A DNA stretch of 64,000 nucleotides from Tyto alba (taxonomy: Eukaryota; Chordata; Aves; Strigiformes; Tytonidae). Location of the stretch: positions 6,851,427 to 6,915,426 of the forward strand of contig NW_024881296.1 of assembly GCF_018691265.1 (NCBI RefSeq), read 5' to 3'. Positions 37,088-50,200 of the stretch are shown here, in pieces. The notes beneath the pieces were generated by a model. It had not been told where the DNA came from. It saw only the letters and a list, made by a program, of their open reading frames with translations, and searched no databases. Made by a program: the position numbers and the translations under genes. Position 1 is the first letter of the stretch, and the number at the start of each line of letters is the position of its first letter.

Positions 37088-39415
37088 GAAGCTCAGTCAA
37101 AATTTTAAACTTCATAATTTCATCTCAGTGCTAATAGACACATCATTCCTAATCTCACTTAATGACTGAATCTTTCAAAAATATTCAGATAATTAGCCCT
37201 TTACCAAAATGGTTCTTTTAATTGGTCTTTTCAGTGACAGAATTATGTCATCCTGCCTGAATTCTACCAGTTTTTGCCTGGTAATACAATGCAACAGTTC
37301 CTTAAGCCTCAGCCGCCAGCTACCCTGCAGGTTTATTTCCCACAGCAAGTCAGTATCTGTCATTGACTCTTGGCTGACTAAAGAGTATAGAATATCTTAG
37401 ATTTCATTGGAGTTCATAAGAATCTACTTTTAGGGAAAGCTAAAATAATCCAGCACTTCAAAGGTGTTGGAATCCGGCCATTTATTGATATGAATATTCT
37501 ACTCAGCTACACCCCCTTGCCCAGCTATTTGACATGTGCATTTCCCTTCCTGACTTAAAAGCTGTGAGTAGGTTAGAGATTGTCCAAAGGAGTGAGCTCA
37601 CTGAACGCCATAGACCCACATTACTTGAACTTAGCATAGCCTTAACTCCCAGTCTTCGTCTTTCAATTTATTTCCCCAGTAGGACTTACTGGTGTGCTGA
37701 AATCCAGATGCAGTCATCCAGAATCCAGCTGTGCCGCTTCTGGGAATAATTCATAAAAACATGTTTCTAGCCTAAAACCTGATAAAATTCCTGCCTTCGA
37801 GTTGTCTCCTTATCAGGTTGTGATTGGCAGTTTGGAGTCAGTGTATCAGTATTTTCTTGCACGTGCCACCATCGAAGGGGAAGTACATGCTCCTGTCTCC
37901 AAATAAGAGACATTTTCCATATGTGCACTCTTCACTCTGTCCTGCCTAATGACTATACATTAAGATATTATGCAGAAAAGGTTGCAATATTTTGCAGCAT
38001 ATGTCTGCGCAAGCAAGAAGCATGTCTCACACCTGCTTCTTGGCTTTGGGACATTACTCCTCATAATGCTCTTACAGCCTGGCTGGCTTGCAGTGCTGGA
38101 GGCTTTGAATGGCAAGCTGGGGCAGCAAAGCAAGCCCTCCCCTGCTAGGGGTGGCAAGCTATGAGAAAGCCTGTGGTCTCTTCCCCAGTCTTGTGCTCAC
38201 GGGGAAGGGGTGCTCTGTGAGAGGTAATGGCCAGCTCCCTTCAAAACAACACTGCCAAACCAATTCCAGAGGAGCCTTACAATTATTTGCATGGAAAAAC
38301 GCTTATGACTTATTTTCTCATTTGAAATTCAGAGAGATGGTCTGAAATAGAAACTATTTTCCTTTAAATAACATAAGCAGTGCTGGAGCAGGACTACATC
38401 TGTCACAGATAAAAATGCTCTATTTATGCCTTATTGTAATCCATTCACCAGTTTATGGTCCTCGTGTCCTTCAGGGAGTGTTGGAAACCCACACAGCGTT
38501 CCCGAGTGCTACATTTCGCATTCAGATCTCCGATTCTGTTGACAGATGTGTACAATCACACGCAGCAGTCAGACAACTCCCTCTTGACTCTGTATCAGAG
38601 GAAGAGCGAGAGGGCAAATTATTTCAGCTGAGGTCAGCATTAACTTAAGCTCAAAATTACTCCCTCCAGATCCACCTGTTTCAGACAGAAGCATGTGAAT
38701 TGCGGTGGTCTTTAGTGAATTCCAGCCACTTCCCTATTTCACATCCCATTTTGGGGCTCTGCCATCACAGATGTAGACAACACACATGTACTCAGTTAAA
38801 CAAAAAAGGCTGCAATCATCCTGATAAATGAAAAAAAAAGAAAAAACACCTTCACTCTGCAAGTGTAATATAATGGGTTAGTAAACACATATTTCCAATT
38901 TTATGTATAAGCATTGAATATGTAAATACAGTCATGTTCCTGAGTGCTTTAGGAAAAATATTATCACTTTATTCAGAGTGGTCCATTAAAAAAAGAGACT
39001 GATGGTTGCAGTCATGTTAAATTAAACAAAGGTTTCTGAGAACATACCCTTTAAGCAAGAGAGTTTCCAGTTTCTCTTATAGTTTCAATTTCTGAGAGTA
39101 TCAGCTTCCTTCTTCCCTGTCTTTCTATATCAAAAAATAACTTTTTTCATTCCTTGTGGTGGGCCATTCCTAATAAAGCTAAGTGGTTCCAAGGAAGCGC
39201 AGTGAATTACTCACCTTTGTTCCTTGTTGCCTAGCCATTGAAGATCCATCCATCCTTCAGGGCTGGGACTTTTCTTTGATCATGTTCCACTCAACCTCAG
39301 GTCAGAGGGCTCCTGGCCTGGTGGGACCATGCTGAAGATGTCAAGGAACATCTGGAAATAGAATCCGGTTCTTGCTGGTCCTCATTATTGATACTGGTGT
39401 GTACTAGATAGTGTC

Positions 39416-39490
39416 TCCCAAGCCCTTCAGGGCTACTTCTCAGAAAAAGTCACCTGGAGTTTAAGCAGAGGTTCTCAGAAGGGCTTGGGA
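39416..39490. repeat. Perfect 13-bp inverted repeat, 49-nt spacer
   Basis: TCCCAAGCCCTTC at 39416-39428 is the exact reverse complement of GAAGGGCTTGGGA at 39478-39490. The 49-nt spacer contains a short direct repeat (CTTCTCAGAA, TTCTCAGAA) next to the arms. The uninterrupted stem is short for a microRNA precursor, and the inner loop does not pair well by eye. It may be the trace of a small template-switch or inverted duplication event. Confidence 0.9.
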
Positions 39491-42400
39491 AGCAAAACCA
39501 GGGCCCTGATCTTGGAACCATCACCACTCTTGATATAAGCATAAATCTGTTCTCCTTGACATCCACTTAAACAAAAGTTTAAATCTCGAGAACTGGGAGA
39601 TTTTCCCTGAGTAACCACAAAGCTTCCTATAGCTGGAGGCCAAAGCTGAGGGGAGCTTTTTACTATCATGTTAACTTCAGGCAGCTTTGATATTTTTGTT
39701 GGCTGTGTCCTCAGAAAATAATGGTATTAGCAGCTCTGACTAAAATACAGAGAGCTGTGACTCCCTCACAGCAGGTAAGCAGTCTGTGCAATTGGGCACA
39801 AATGCTGATAACAAGGCCTCCTTCCAATTAGGAAGCAACAAAACAAACTACATCAGCAAAAATTCCTGCGAGGATATTCCTTAAGGCTTCTTTGTGCTCT
39901 TTATAAAACACAAACATTTTTACCATGCAATACCCCCAAATTCATCAGCTGCCCACAGGAATACTTAAGCACTGCTTCTTTGTGAAACTGCACAGAAAAG
40001 ATTGCCTGGTGCTGTTGCAGCTAAACCTTGGGGTCAGAACCAGAGGGACACATTTACATGGGAGAGGAACAGAGTGACATGCACAGACAGAGAACTGCAG
40101 CCTCTCTGTGCAAGGGGAGTTTGCTAGGGTAAGCTAATACCTCTGTGTAGACATTTTAATTTTCAGAAAGCTGCTTGAATGAAATGTACTTGAAAAACAG
40201 ATGTGTTTTGAGAGCAGCCAGAACAAATATCAAATATGGGTGATGTGTGGGTCTGAGATTGCACCATCAGAAACACCCCATCCTTCGTCTCCTCTGTCTG
40301 AACATGGAGGGATGGTTTCTAATGCTGCAGAAAGGCAGGAGTGCTCCTAAAGACATGCAGAACACAAATTTTGCAGATAATTTTTCATCAATGTCTACAC
40401 AGTTTTCGAACACAGACAACTATATTGTTTGACCGTCTCAGCCATTTGTTACGTTGTCAGAGCTCCTTGGCCCACATGTGAGCCTCTCTGATGATGGTGC
40501 ATCCAGTGGGTCTGTGATCTTCATCTTCCCCAAGGCCCAGTTCATGGTCATTGGCAGCATGTCTGTGCAGTGCATGTGCAAAGCAATTGGATTTCAACCT
40601 TGCACTGGAGTGGTGAGGAAGCAATGAAGGGAACCAAGGAGGAACTAAGACCATGAGTTACTGGACTCATGGTGAAACAGTCATTGACTGTATTTGAAGC
40701 TTATTCCCAGTCTCTGGAAGGTCATTTGTGAATAACATTGATGACTCTTGGAAAAATTACCAGGGAACAGTTAATTGGGATAAGACAGGGTTCGGGGGAT
40801 AGAACACATCATCAAAAAAAGGTTAAAAAAAAAAAAAAAGACCAAAGAGAAGAGTTTATAAGATGACACATTACTTGATGTCAGCATTGGTAACTCTGGA
40901 AAACAGCTTTTTTTTTACAATGTGCAGTCATGGTCACTTTCCTCACATTGCCTGAAAGGGAGTTCCCACAGTACACTTGGATACAAAGGGCACTGTCAGA
41001 AGAAGAGCTCTTTCTGGGGCAGAGGCACCCAGGGGGTCTGCAGTGGGAGCAGGAGAGGGGCCATGGTGTGGTGACCTGGCAAAATGATCTTCCACTCCAT
41101 TGGTGCAGTTGACCTAGAGACTTCCAGGCCAGAGATTTAATGGTGGGCTAGGAAGAAGCAGTTTTCCTAGCAAAAGGTAGTAGCACTGCCTCTGAGAGAC
41201 TAGAGTACAGTGGCAGGGAATGCAGTTTGCCAAAAGGGGCTTTTAACAGCCAGTTTGGCTGTGATCTTGACAGACATTTCTATCAGACCGGGCTGATTCA
41301 TCTCCAGCACAGCCCTGTCTAGGCAAGAGACATAAGATTTGTAACAACGTCTTGGAACTGTCTTGTAAGTGCTTTGTAAATGGCTCCTTTGATTTGCACA
41401 TCACCTTGTTCAGTGGAGATACTGAGCATCATTCAAGTGATGCAGCTGTCTGTGAACTGGGTAAATATGAGCTAATCCCCTTTCTGGTGGCAAAGGCCTT
41501 TACTGCAGCTCACAGTGGGAAAGGTCCCTTCGATTATAGTAACGATTCATGATTATGTTGAAAGTTGATAGCTCAGCAGGCCTGTGTCTATGCCAAAAAC
41601 CTGCATGGGATGTCTGGACAGTAGCCCAGGTGGGGGAAGGGAAATTGAGGTTGGCCTGGCTAAGACACCCAGCTGAGTCCCCAGAATTACTTTCAACTCA
41701 GATAGCACAGTAAGGCAGTTCAGGTTGAATACTTGTGTTTGGATATGGGTATGAGGCTTAGACACCTCTGCCATGTTTGGATGACTGTCTCACAATATTG
41801 AAGAGGGCTGGAATGAGTGGGAACTGTTCTGTATCAGCAAGACTTGCCCTTACACAAACAGTGTGGCCCTGTTTTTTTTCCACAGTAATTATCAGGTTCA
41901 TAACCTTTAACAGTGAAGCATCAAGCAGAAAGAGAGTTCATGTGTATTTTCTGCATGAAGTTTGCCCTCCTGGAGGAAGACCCACTTGTAAGTACATAGC
42001 CCTTAAATAGTCAAGATTTTTCAGGGATGGAGTTAAAATTTCTTTTAAACATGGAGTTTATCACCAAGAGCACCTGAGAATCTACTCTGTGCATTTTCTG
42101 GACCTTCAGTGATTGAAGCTTGGGTTTTCCCACATGTGGACGGGTAGAGGATGGGGAGATAGCTGCAGTTTATCTCAAGGACAGTATTTATAGGGTGCAA
42201 TGGTAACAACAGAGGCCTTCAAAGGTGTTGCACAACTAGTAAGACTTATTTTAATGGTCTCTTTCCTAAGGATTCCTTAAGGGTAATGAAAAGGTAATAA
42301 TGTGAAAACAGCAAAAGAATTAGGTGGTATCAAGTGGCAGATGGATGCGAAGAAATGTTTTGTTAAAGAGAAGATGGAAGGCAGTCAGATATTTGTGTGA

Positions 42401-44040
42401 AGTGTGAGGTGTGACTGCTGAAAACCCCACTGGTCTTTGCAGGTTTTACAAAAGTGGGCTGTTGTAGAAAATTAAATGCTAGAGACATTTCTAAGGGCAT
42501 AAACAAAGTCAAGAGCGAAGTTGAGAAAAAAATCCCAGGTTGTCTGATCTTCACCAAAGCGGCAGGGAACAAGACCAATCCCTGGATGGAAGGCTCCAGG
42601 ACAGCAAACAGCACATGGAAGGACAAGGAAACAAAAGGGTGCACGTCCAGAGCCTACAGCAAGATGCGTTAGCCTGCTGCAAGAAAGTAAAGAATCAAAA
42701 TCTATAAAAGGCTTTATTGAATAGGATGAAACAGATGCACCACCAGGAATTAATAATAAAGGACTGTTGTAAACACAGTTCATACTGTTGAGGATCTCCA
42801 CAATTTCCTTTGACTAAAAAAAATAGGTTTTGGTGGAGCAGTCCAGAATATGTCTGTTGAAAAACACTCAGTCATAAAAATATTGTTTTAACAAAAGTAT
42901 TTAGATGTGCGTGTGTGTGTGTGTGTTTGCATGTGCATGCCTGTGTGGATTTGGACTGACATGGATGAAATTCTCCAGGAAACAAATCATAGGTTTTGAA
43001 CTGATCTACTTTTCAACACTAGTGCTCATTTTACAGACTTTTATTGCTTTTCAAGGATTTTTCTTGTACAAGCAGATTAATTGTAACAGTTCTGCACTTT
43101 TAAAGAGGTGTTCTCATATGATGTAAGGATTATTTATGTCCAATTGAAGATTTCTTGTGATTCTTTTTTTTTTTTTTTCTTTGCTTTTATTGAGTGTATT
43201 AAAAGAAAAGCATACAAGAGTTAAAAACTGATTTGATTTCCACACAGATCTTTGTGCCTGGAAGCTAACAGAGATACGTTTGTTATGAAAGAGGAAGCAC
43301 CTTGTGTAGTGCCGTTGGAAATTTCCACTGATATATACCCAGGTATTCTAATTACACATGCTGCAGCCATGCAGTAGAAATGTGAACCCTTTCTTTCTTT
43401 TTTACCAGAATAATGGCAAGTAGATGACATGACTGAAATATATCAGTGAGACTCTTGTTATAACTGTGGTAGTACAAGGACATGGGTAAGACAAGGCATT
43501 TGTTTAGAGCTGCCTTCACAAGTATGCACCTCCGTTTTCTGCTCATGTCTTCCCCTGAGCTTTTCTCTGAGAGCCACCCTGCCGCAGCAAAGGGGTGTTT
43601 AGGAGTGGTGAGAGCTAGGTACCTCCCTACTCTCTGTAACTCTGAGACTTTCCCCCACGGGCTGTCTTTTATTAGACTAAATGGTATGGCTGGAAAAGAT
43701 TAGACAAAGTTTCTAGCACATAACACCTTTGCTAGGTCTGAAATGCAGCAGCTGACTTCAGAGCTAAACCAAAACCAGTTGCTCAGAATTTGGTCCCGCC
43801 ATGTACTTTGCTCCCTTATCGTAACATTGCTTTCAGTCACTTCCTCTAGCTTAATTCAGCCGGTATCATACTGAAGCCTGAAATATTTGCCTGAAAGACT
43901 CTGTTCAAGGGCAGCATTTGGCAGGGGACAGGAGCAATAAACAGGCCAAATTCACTACTCTGGGAAGCGGGCAAAATTTCATTGGTGCTGATAGTGAGCT
44001 CAGTTATGGGCATGACGCTGGGAAGGAGCAAGCAAACAAT
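39491..44040. other. Gene-free stretch
   Basis: No supported gene. An A15 run lies near 40827-40842 and a (GT)8 dinucleotide array at 42911-42926, extended by degenerate TG/CATG sequence to about 42945. Open frames are at most 109 codons, none recognised. Confidence 0.65.
42911..42926. repeat. (GT)8 dinucleotide microsatellite
   Basis: Eight GT units, flanked by degenerate TG-rich sequence (TTTGCATGTGCATGCCTGTG). Alternating purine-pyrimidine sequence of this kind can adopt Z-DNA. Confidence 0.95.
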
Positions 44041-44086
44041 TAAGTGTATAAGTACTTAGGCACTAAGTGTATAAGTCCTTAGTCAG
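44041..44086. repeat. 23-bp tandem duplication
   Basis: TAAGTGTATAAGTACTTAGG at 44041 begins a 23-bp unit that is repeated at once from 44064 with few differences (TAAGTGTATAAGTCCTTAGT). It is a single local duplication and not a longer minisatellite. Confidence 0.9.
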
Positions 44087-47000
44087 GCATTAGACATCAT
44101 TCATCTTATTTATATATGTTTTAAAGGGGACAGCCTTGCAGCAAATAAAATTATGCTACAGAGTCTGTTACTGTGGTGCTTTTTTCTCAGGATGCTTCCC
44201 TTGATTAACAACAGGGCCAGGATGGCTCAGCAGCCCACTGCTCTGCTTCTGTAAAAGCAACCCCCCCAGACCGTCCCAGAAACCTTAAGCTTTCCTCTTT
44301 CTTAATGGGTTCCTGGCCCCTGAGTTTTCCCCACACTTCCTCAATTAAAATGTTCCGGCCATGGACATGGGAAGCCATGCACAGCTGCACGCCTGGCTTT
44401 CCAGCCTGCCGCTGTGATGGCTGGAGCTGCTGGCCAAAACCTTGAAAACAGATTTTTAATTTAGATTTTTGGCCAAGATGTGGCCTATTTTAAGCCTTTA
44501 AGAACACTCTGGATCTCATGCAAATCTCCATTGCCTTGAAGTAAACTGGCAGCAGCAGCACAACTGAGCTTCCCAGCGGCAGCCCTGGATAAAACAGGGA
44601 GAGAGGGGATCAGGATCCTGCCCATTGTTTTACTGTTTGCACAGAGGGTAGAGTATCTTCAAGTTTTTTTCCAGACTCTCAGCAGAGGCAGACCCTCTGC
44701 TGTTTTGTGAGTTTAATGGGAATTTAATGTATCTTTTTCTTCTCTCCAGTTGTGATAACTGATACATAGATCGGCAGCTTTTTAGTCAGATCCCTGAATG
44801 AATGTGCAAAGAAGATAAGGGTGAAAAAAGCTTTCCCTTGTCCTCTCCAGAACATATCACAGGCTGTCCCAACCCCCTGGGTGTCCCTGCTACCCATCCT
44901 GTTGCACTGAAGGACCTCATGGCCGGGCTGGGGAGGGAGTGCCCGGGGGCTGGCAGCACCCACACACCAGCTGAGACCTGACAAAGGGGCATGCTCCCTT
45001 TTGCAGATGTCTGTGAGCAGTCCTCTTGTAGGGCATCACAGCACTGTTATCAGCTCTCTCCCAGCAATCTCTGGCATTTTGCACAAAATAAAGTCCCCCT
45101 AACCCAGCGCTCTGTATCTGGCAGGGTAAGAGGAGGCAGTGGGCAGGGGAACCACATGAGCTTGACCATTGCCTACTGGCCAAGGTAAGTATTTCCCAGT
45201 CAGGAGTATCTTTGGTTGGGAAACATGAAGGTTTTTATGAAATCAGAAGAGTGAAATTCTGTGCTGGACTTTTAAATAGGACGGCCAAAGACTAAGCTCG
45301 TATAAAATGTAGTTTAGGAGATGACTGGGCTTACATGGTGTAGTGACCTGTGAGGCAGGGGACCCGGGTAGCTGGGCTGCAGAGCTCTTGGATGCCCCGT
45401 GCCCTGGTAAGCCAGCCTCTCCAGTGCAGGTGGTGCAGCCAGGGATAGGCCGGGTCTCATTGCCGCAGCCTCAGAGAGGTCTTCTGACAGAAGCAGTCTC
45501 CTCACAGGAGAGAAAAGCACTTTGCCTCATCTTTTACACATAACAAGCAGAGACATCAAACACTAACTTTCCTCTGCTGCCAGTGAATGGGGTTAGAGTT
45601 TAGATCAGAGACCTAAGGAAGATGGTCTGAACATGAACTCTGCTCCTCTTGTTACTAGCACAAGCTTTAGGGATGAAACTTGTCTCAGCTCAAACAAGTT
45701 CTTGGTACTTATTTGCTCTGTGACTAAGTTCTCTGCAAATGGAAACCTGTGACAATGACTGTGTTAAAGGCCTAAGACGGATATGAAGCATCACTCCTTT
45801 GCTCTGGGTGACACTATTAATTGAGCTCATTTATGCAGCAAATATACTGTTTTTTTTTTAACAGCCTACAGTTGGGCTGAGGTCTTTTGTGCCAGGCAGA
45901 TTAAAATGCATGCAGTGTTGTTCATTTTCGGTTACTATTCTTCTCCTTTGCTGTTAAAAGGGGAGCATGGATCTATAGTTCAAATATAAAGGCTCCTGGT
46001 GACTAATATGTAGCACTGGCTTTCAGATTGGGTTATTCTCTGCCATCAGGGATGGCTGTGGAGGCTGAAGCATTGCTATAATCCGTAACATGCTTTTCTC
46101 TGTGAGTAATAACTGAATGAAGATCGTGAATGAATTTGCTGTGGCAGTTTTATAAATACCTCTGCAAACCTAACACTTACTAAGATTGTGTTCTCCTCAG
46201 TTGGACTTTCTTACAATTGTGTCTTGATGTTAGTATATTATGTCACCCATCACTACAGGGAAAATGACAACAGCCAATTTATGTATGATAGAATGATATA
46301 GGCTAGTTATAAGGTGTCCACTGTGATTCAGCATTTGCTGAACTGTTAACACATTTCTTTTCAGCTGACAGTGCTCACTGTAACTGCACGTCTAATTGGA
46401 GTAAGAAAGAGACTTGCACAAATCTGCTGTCCTATAAAATCTGATTTTGAAATCAATGTGCAGTACAGTCAGAGCCACTGATGTTCTGATTTCTTTCTTT
46501 GTCAATGTTTGTCTTTTAAATAGTGTGCTGCTTGAAGTGTAATCAGAATTCATACAGAAAAAAAAAAAAATCCAGGGAACATGAGTGAGACAATGCAGCT
46601 GCACAGCAGCCTTGAAAGCTCTGCAGATCCAGGCAAGTAAAGCAGACGTCTCATGATCGTCTGACCTAGCAACTCTCCCAGTAATGAAGAAATGTGTAAT
46701 AAAAGCTTTTGGGAGGAATCAAGACTTGTGTTCTGCAGCGTTAGTTAGGATCAGATTTTAACACAAATTTTCATGTAGATTCTCCTCACCAGATTGTAGT
46801 ACTGCCTGACCATGCAGGGTAAGATTTTTGCTCAGTGACAGCCACTTGCTCACTCCATCCCTATGGGGTGGCCCAGGGCCTCTCACCTATGGAGCTGCTT
46901 CTGGTCTGTTTTGGGATTTGGCTGGAGGAGTGAAAATACTGGGGCCTCAGGGTGGACATTTGGGAAAGGGATAGAGGGTGATTGAAATGGACCAGAAACT

Positions 47001-47234
47001 GGAAGCTGATGGTCCAGGAGAAGAAAGCAGAAAGGCAGTGTTGCAGGTTTGGATGTCAGAGGTGAAGTCATCAAAGGATATACAACACAAACCGATAGCT
47101 AGCAATAAATGCAGGAGCCCAAATATGGTGATTTGTAGCCAATAATTTTCAGTGAAAATACATATGGCACCTTTCCACAAGGGCAGCTATAACCAGGGAG
47201 GAAGTAATTTCACGAACAAACATGAGCAGGGATC

Positions 47235-47290
47235 AGCTCTTCAGCCTAGGAGAAGTGGGGAGCATGGTCCCTTCCAACCTTGAGATAACC
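47235..47290 (+). mobile_element. Possible CR1 fragment (weak)
   Basis: CTTCAGCCTAGGAGAAGTGG resembles the CR1 word GTTCAGCCTGGAGAAGAGAAGG, and shortly after comes GGTCCCTTCCAACC, resembling the CR1 3' end (AGGTCCCTTCCAACC). In an intact element these words are several hundred bases apart. The call therefore requires a large internal deletion or is two chance matches. Confidence 0.25.
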
Positions 47291-50200
47291 TTGGCGTAAG
47301 GTCCAGGCTGGGAGGGAAACAGTGGAAGACAATGTGACTTGGCATTGACCATCGCCAAGGGAATGTGATATGTCAGACTCATTTCTAAAAATCCTGTCTC
47401 TGTCTGTCTCAATTATCAAGGACAGAAACGCAGGCAGTTCTTGTGCAGACCGCACAGGATGGGGCATGGAACTACAGTGGCTTCTCAAACCTGTTCTTTG
47501 GCTTTGCCAAGGTCTGTCCCCTCAAATAAGGACCACTTGTCCCTTCTTTCCTCCAAGGCATATATCTCTTCAGAAATAGATGGGAAATAGGCCACGGTTC
47601 AGCTGATCATAATTTTTTCCCTTCTGCCTCCACCTTATGATTCAGGCCTCAGGAAGGGATGTAGTCTCAGTCTTCAGCCCCAGCCAGGTTATGTGACAAA
47701 AGGTGAAGATACTGTACAGATACTGATCAGTAGCAGTGGTGGGGTTAAACTTCTACAGCAGCCTGCAATATCTATGTCTTGTCTTTAATTAAACAGTCAT
47801 TTACCTTTTGATCTTCATTCAGTGCATAGGGCCGGGTGGTAAAGGATTGATACAAAAGTTTACCGGCACAGAACTGTAAATGTAGCCTTCTGAAGCAGCA
47901 GTTACTTCCTTCCTGTGTGCAAGTTAGTTGCTGGTTTGCATATAAAAGGGGTAGACTGCTAGTGTAAGGGTATTAAGTTCTAAACTCAAAAGAAGGTTTA
48001 CTGTGGAGTTACAGGACTGATCAGCTTTTCCATTTTGCATTCATCACTTTAAAAACCAGAGGAAAGATTGCTTGCTTGCTTTCTGGTTTCTAAGAAATAC
48101 AGTTTAATACATAAAAGTATAAAAATGTATTACATCTTCAAAACAACCTATAGTAAACAATATCTATTCATACTCTATGTAAATTCATGCCCTAGATATG
48201 CAAACACTAGTTCAGAAACTTGTTGGCAGGAGCTGCAATAGACAAATATACAGGCTATTGGCAGAAAAAGTACTTCCATTATTCATTTGTCACTGGTACC
48301 CAGGACTGTGATGTTATTCAAGGTAATGTACTGTCTCAAAATAAATCTCGTATCACTACTCACTTCAGCAGCTGGAGCTGGTGATGTATACAAGAACATA
48401 CAGATACAAGGCCAAAAGACAGCCATATCTTGCTGGAACTGCTCTACTGCAGCATAGTTTTATTTAAATCCTGTGCACTGTTCTTTTGGAGTGTTTTATC
48501 AAGCTAATGGTCAGATATGTCTGCTGATGTGTACAGTGCCTTGTGTGCACAATATCTAATAAGTCACCTTTACAGTAAAGACCGAAATGTGTGGGAGTCT
48601 GCGCAAAGTAGTAATGGTGAATGACTGACAGCATTGGAAAAGGTGAAGGGATTTTGTGCTTCCCTGTAGTCTGGACCACAAGAGTTATAACAAGACCCAG
48701 AACAGAGAAGCATAAAAATAATTTTTTAAAAAAAATATTTCTTCTCTAGACTGGACTGATACCAAGTAAATGAAAACTCCTTTCATCCCTGAAGAGATGG
48801 AACAGTCTATGGTATTAATAATCTTGGTCCCAACTCAAGTCAATCTTATTTGAATCAGATCAGGTTTTTCATCAAATTTAGGTGCTAGAATAGCTTGAAA
48901 ATTGACAAAAAGAAGAGCAAAATGTTTCTGCTGAAGTTTTGCATCACAACACAGGAAATACATATGCAAAAGCACATTTAACTACAATTCCATATAGCAA
49001 AAAACAGAATGGCAACTTTGTCTGTGATCAATAGAGTATTTAAGTTTAAAACTTAGCATTCAGAGTCCTTTATTCTGTCTGAAACATGGTGGAGGGGAAT
49101 TGGTATGTGGAATCTGAAGCATAGTAAGGGAGGCTATTTTATGGTGTAGAAACTCAGGGAGATCAGAGGAACAAGGCAAAGAAAGATGGATCACACAGGG
49201 ATTGATTCACTTATTTTCTAGTTAAGTGGTGCTAAAGGTCTCTGTACCAGGCTAAAATACTAAAATGGGAAGTACTAAATGCTTCCTAAAAAATTTTAGT
49301 GGAGATTTCATGCAATGATGGAAAGTAAAGAAGGCATTTCTTGTGTGCTTTGGGTCTAGTTCATAACACTGCAGCACAGACTTTCAAATGCAGTTGTATT
49401 CCTCTGCTGTCTCCTCCTCCAAACACAGAATAAGTGAATAAATAGTAGCAAGAAGAATAAAGGAAGAATTTTTGGGAAAAAAAAAAAGGTCTGTTTTTGA
49501 AGAGGAAAAGGAAAACAGTTGTGGGGCATGAGGCACACAGGAGGAGCCACTGCTCACATAGTCATCCTGGGACAGGAGGATGCTCCAAAGAAGTAAAGCT
49601 TGGCTTCAGTAGGTTCAGTTAGGGCTGGTGGTGGCAGGAGAAGGGGCTGTGCTTTGAGGAGGTGAAAGCAAGGCTGGGTGCAGGGGAGCCAGCAGCAAGC
49701 ACGGAGTGGAGCATAAGCAGGTACGGGTGCTCCAATAAAATGCAGGTTATTGTGCAAACAGCATTAAAGTGGGTCATGAGTGGGACCACGGTGGGAGAGC
49801 ACCTACAGCACTGAGCGTCTAGAAGAGGGAGGTTAGGACATATAAACTTCTCCTGCGTAGTGCTGCTTATGGCAACTGGAATTGCCTGCAGTGTGTGTCA
49901 GGCCACTGTCCCTGCCTCGGGATCCCCCATGCCCCAGTGGCTCACAGCAGGACCACTGTTCTCAAGGAACACCAGTCCATGCAGGGACTCTCTAGGGGCT
50001 TTTGCCTGCTTCCTTGCTGGTCCTTGAAGCACTGCCGGGCACTGCTGGTGCTGGCCTACACCTCTGCCCATTCCTTCCCCATGCCACCAGCTTGCACCAG
50101 TGCCTGCAGACATCACAGTGGGGCTGCGGCCCCACAGCTGCTCCTCATGAGCCCTCAAGGGGTTCCAGGATGGTGACCAGAGAGAGGAGTATTAGCTTCT

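Larger units (their letters stand above)
31386..39415. other. Gene-free stretch
   Basis: No supported gene. The segment contains an AT-rich palindromic patch near 32833-32892, GC-rich DNA at 34290-34755, a T/G-interrupted run at 34812-34848 and a T17 run at 37071-37087. The longest open frame of the window (183 codons, 34318-34869) lies in the GC-rich DNA and is treated as compositional. Confidence 0.6.

Noticed and set aside
41020..41040. CACCCAGGGGGTCTGC resembling a CTCF core
   Set aside because: Key positions of the CTCF consensus (GGGGGC) are not met and a single weak match in 64 kb is expected by chance.
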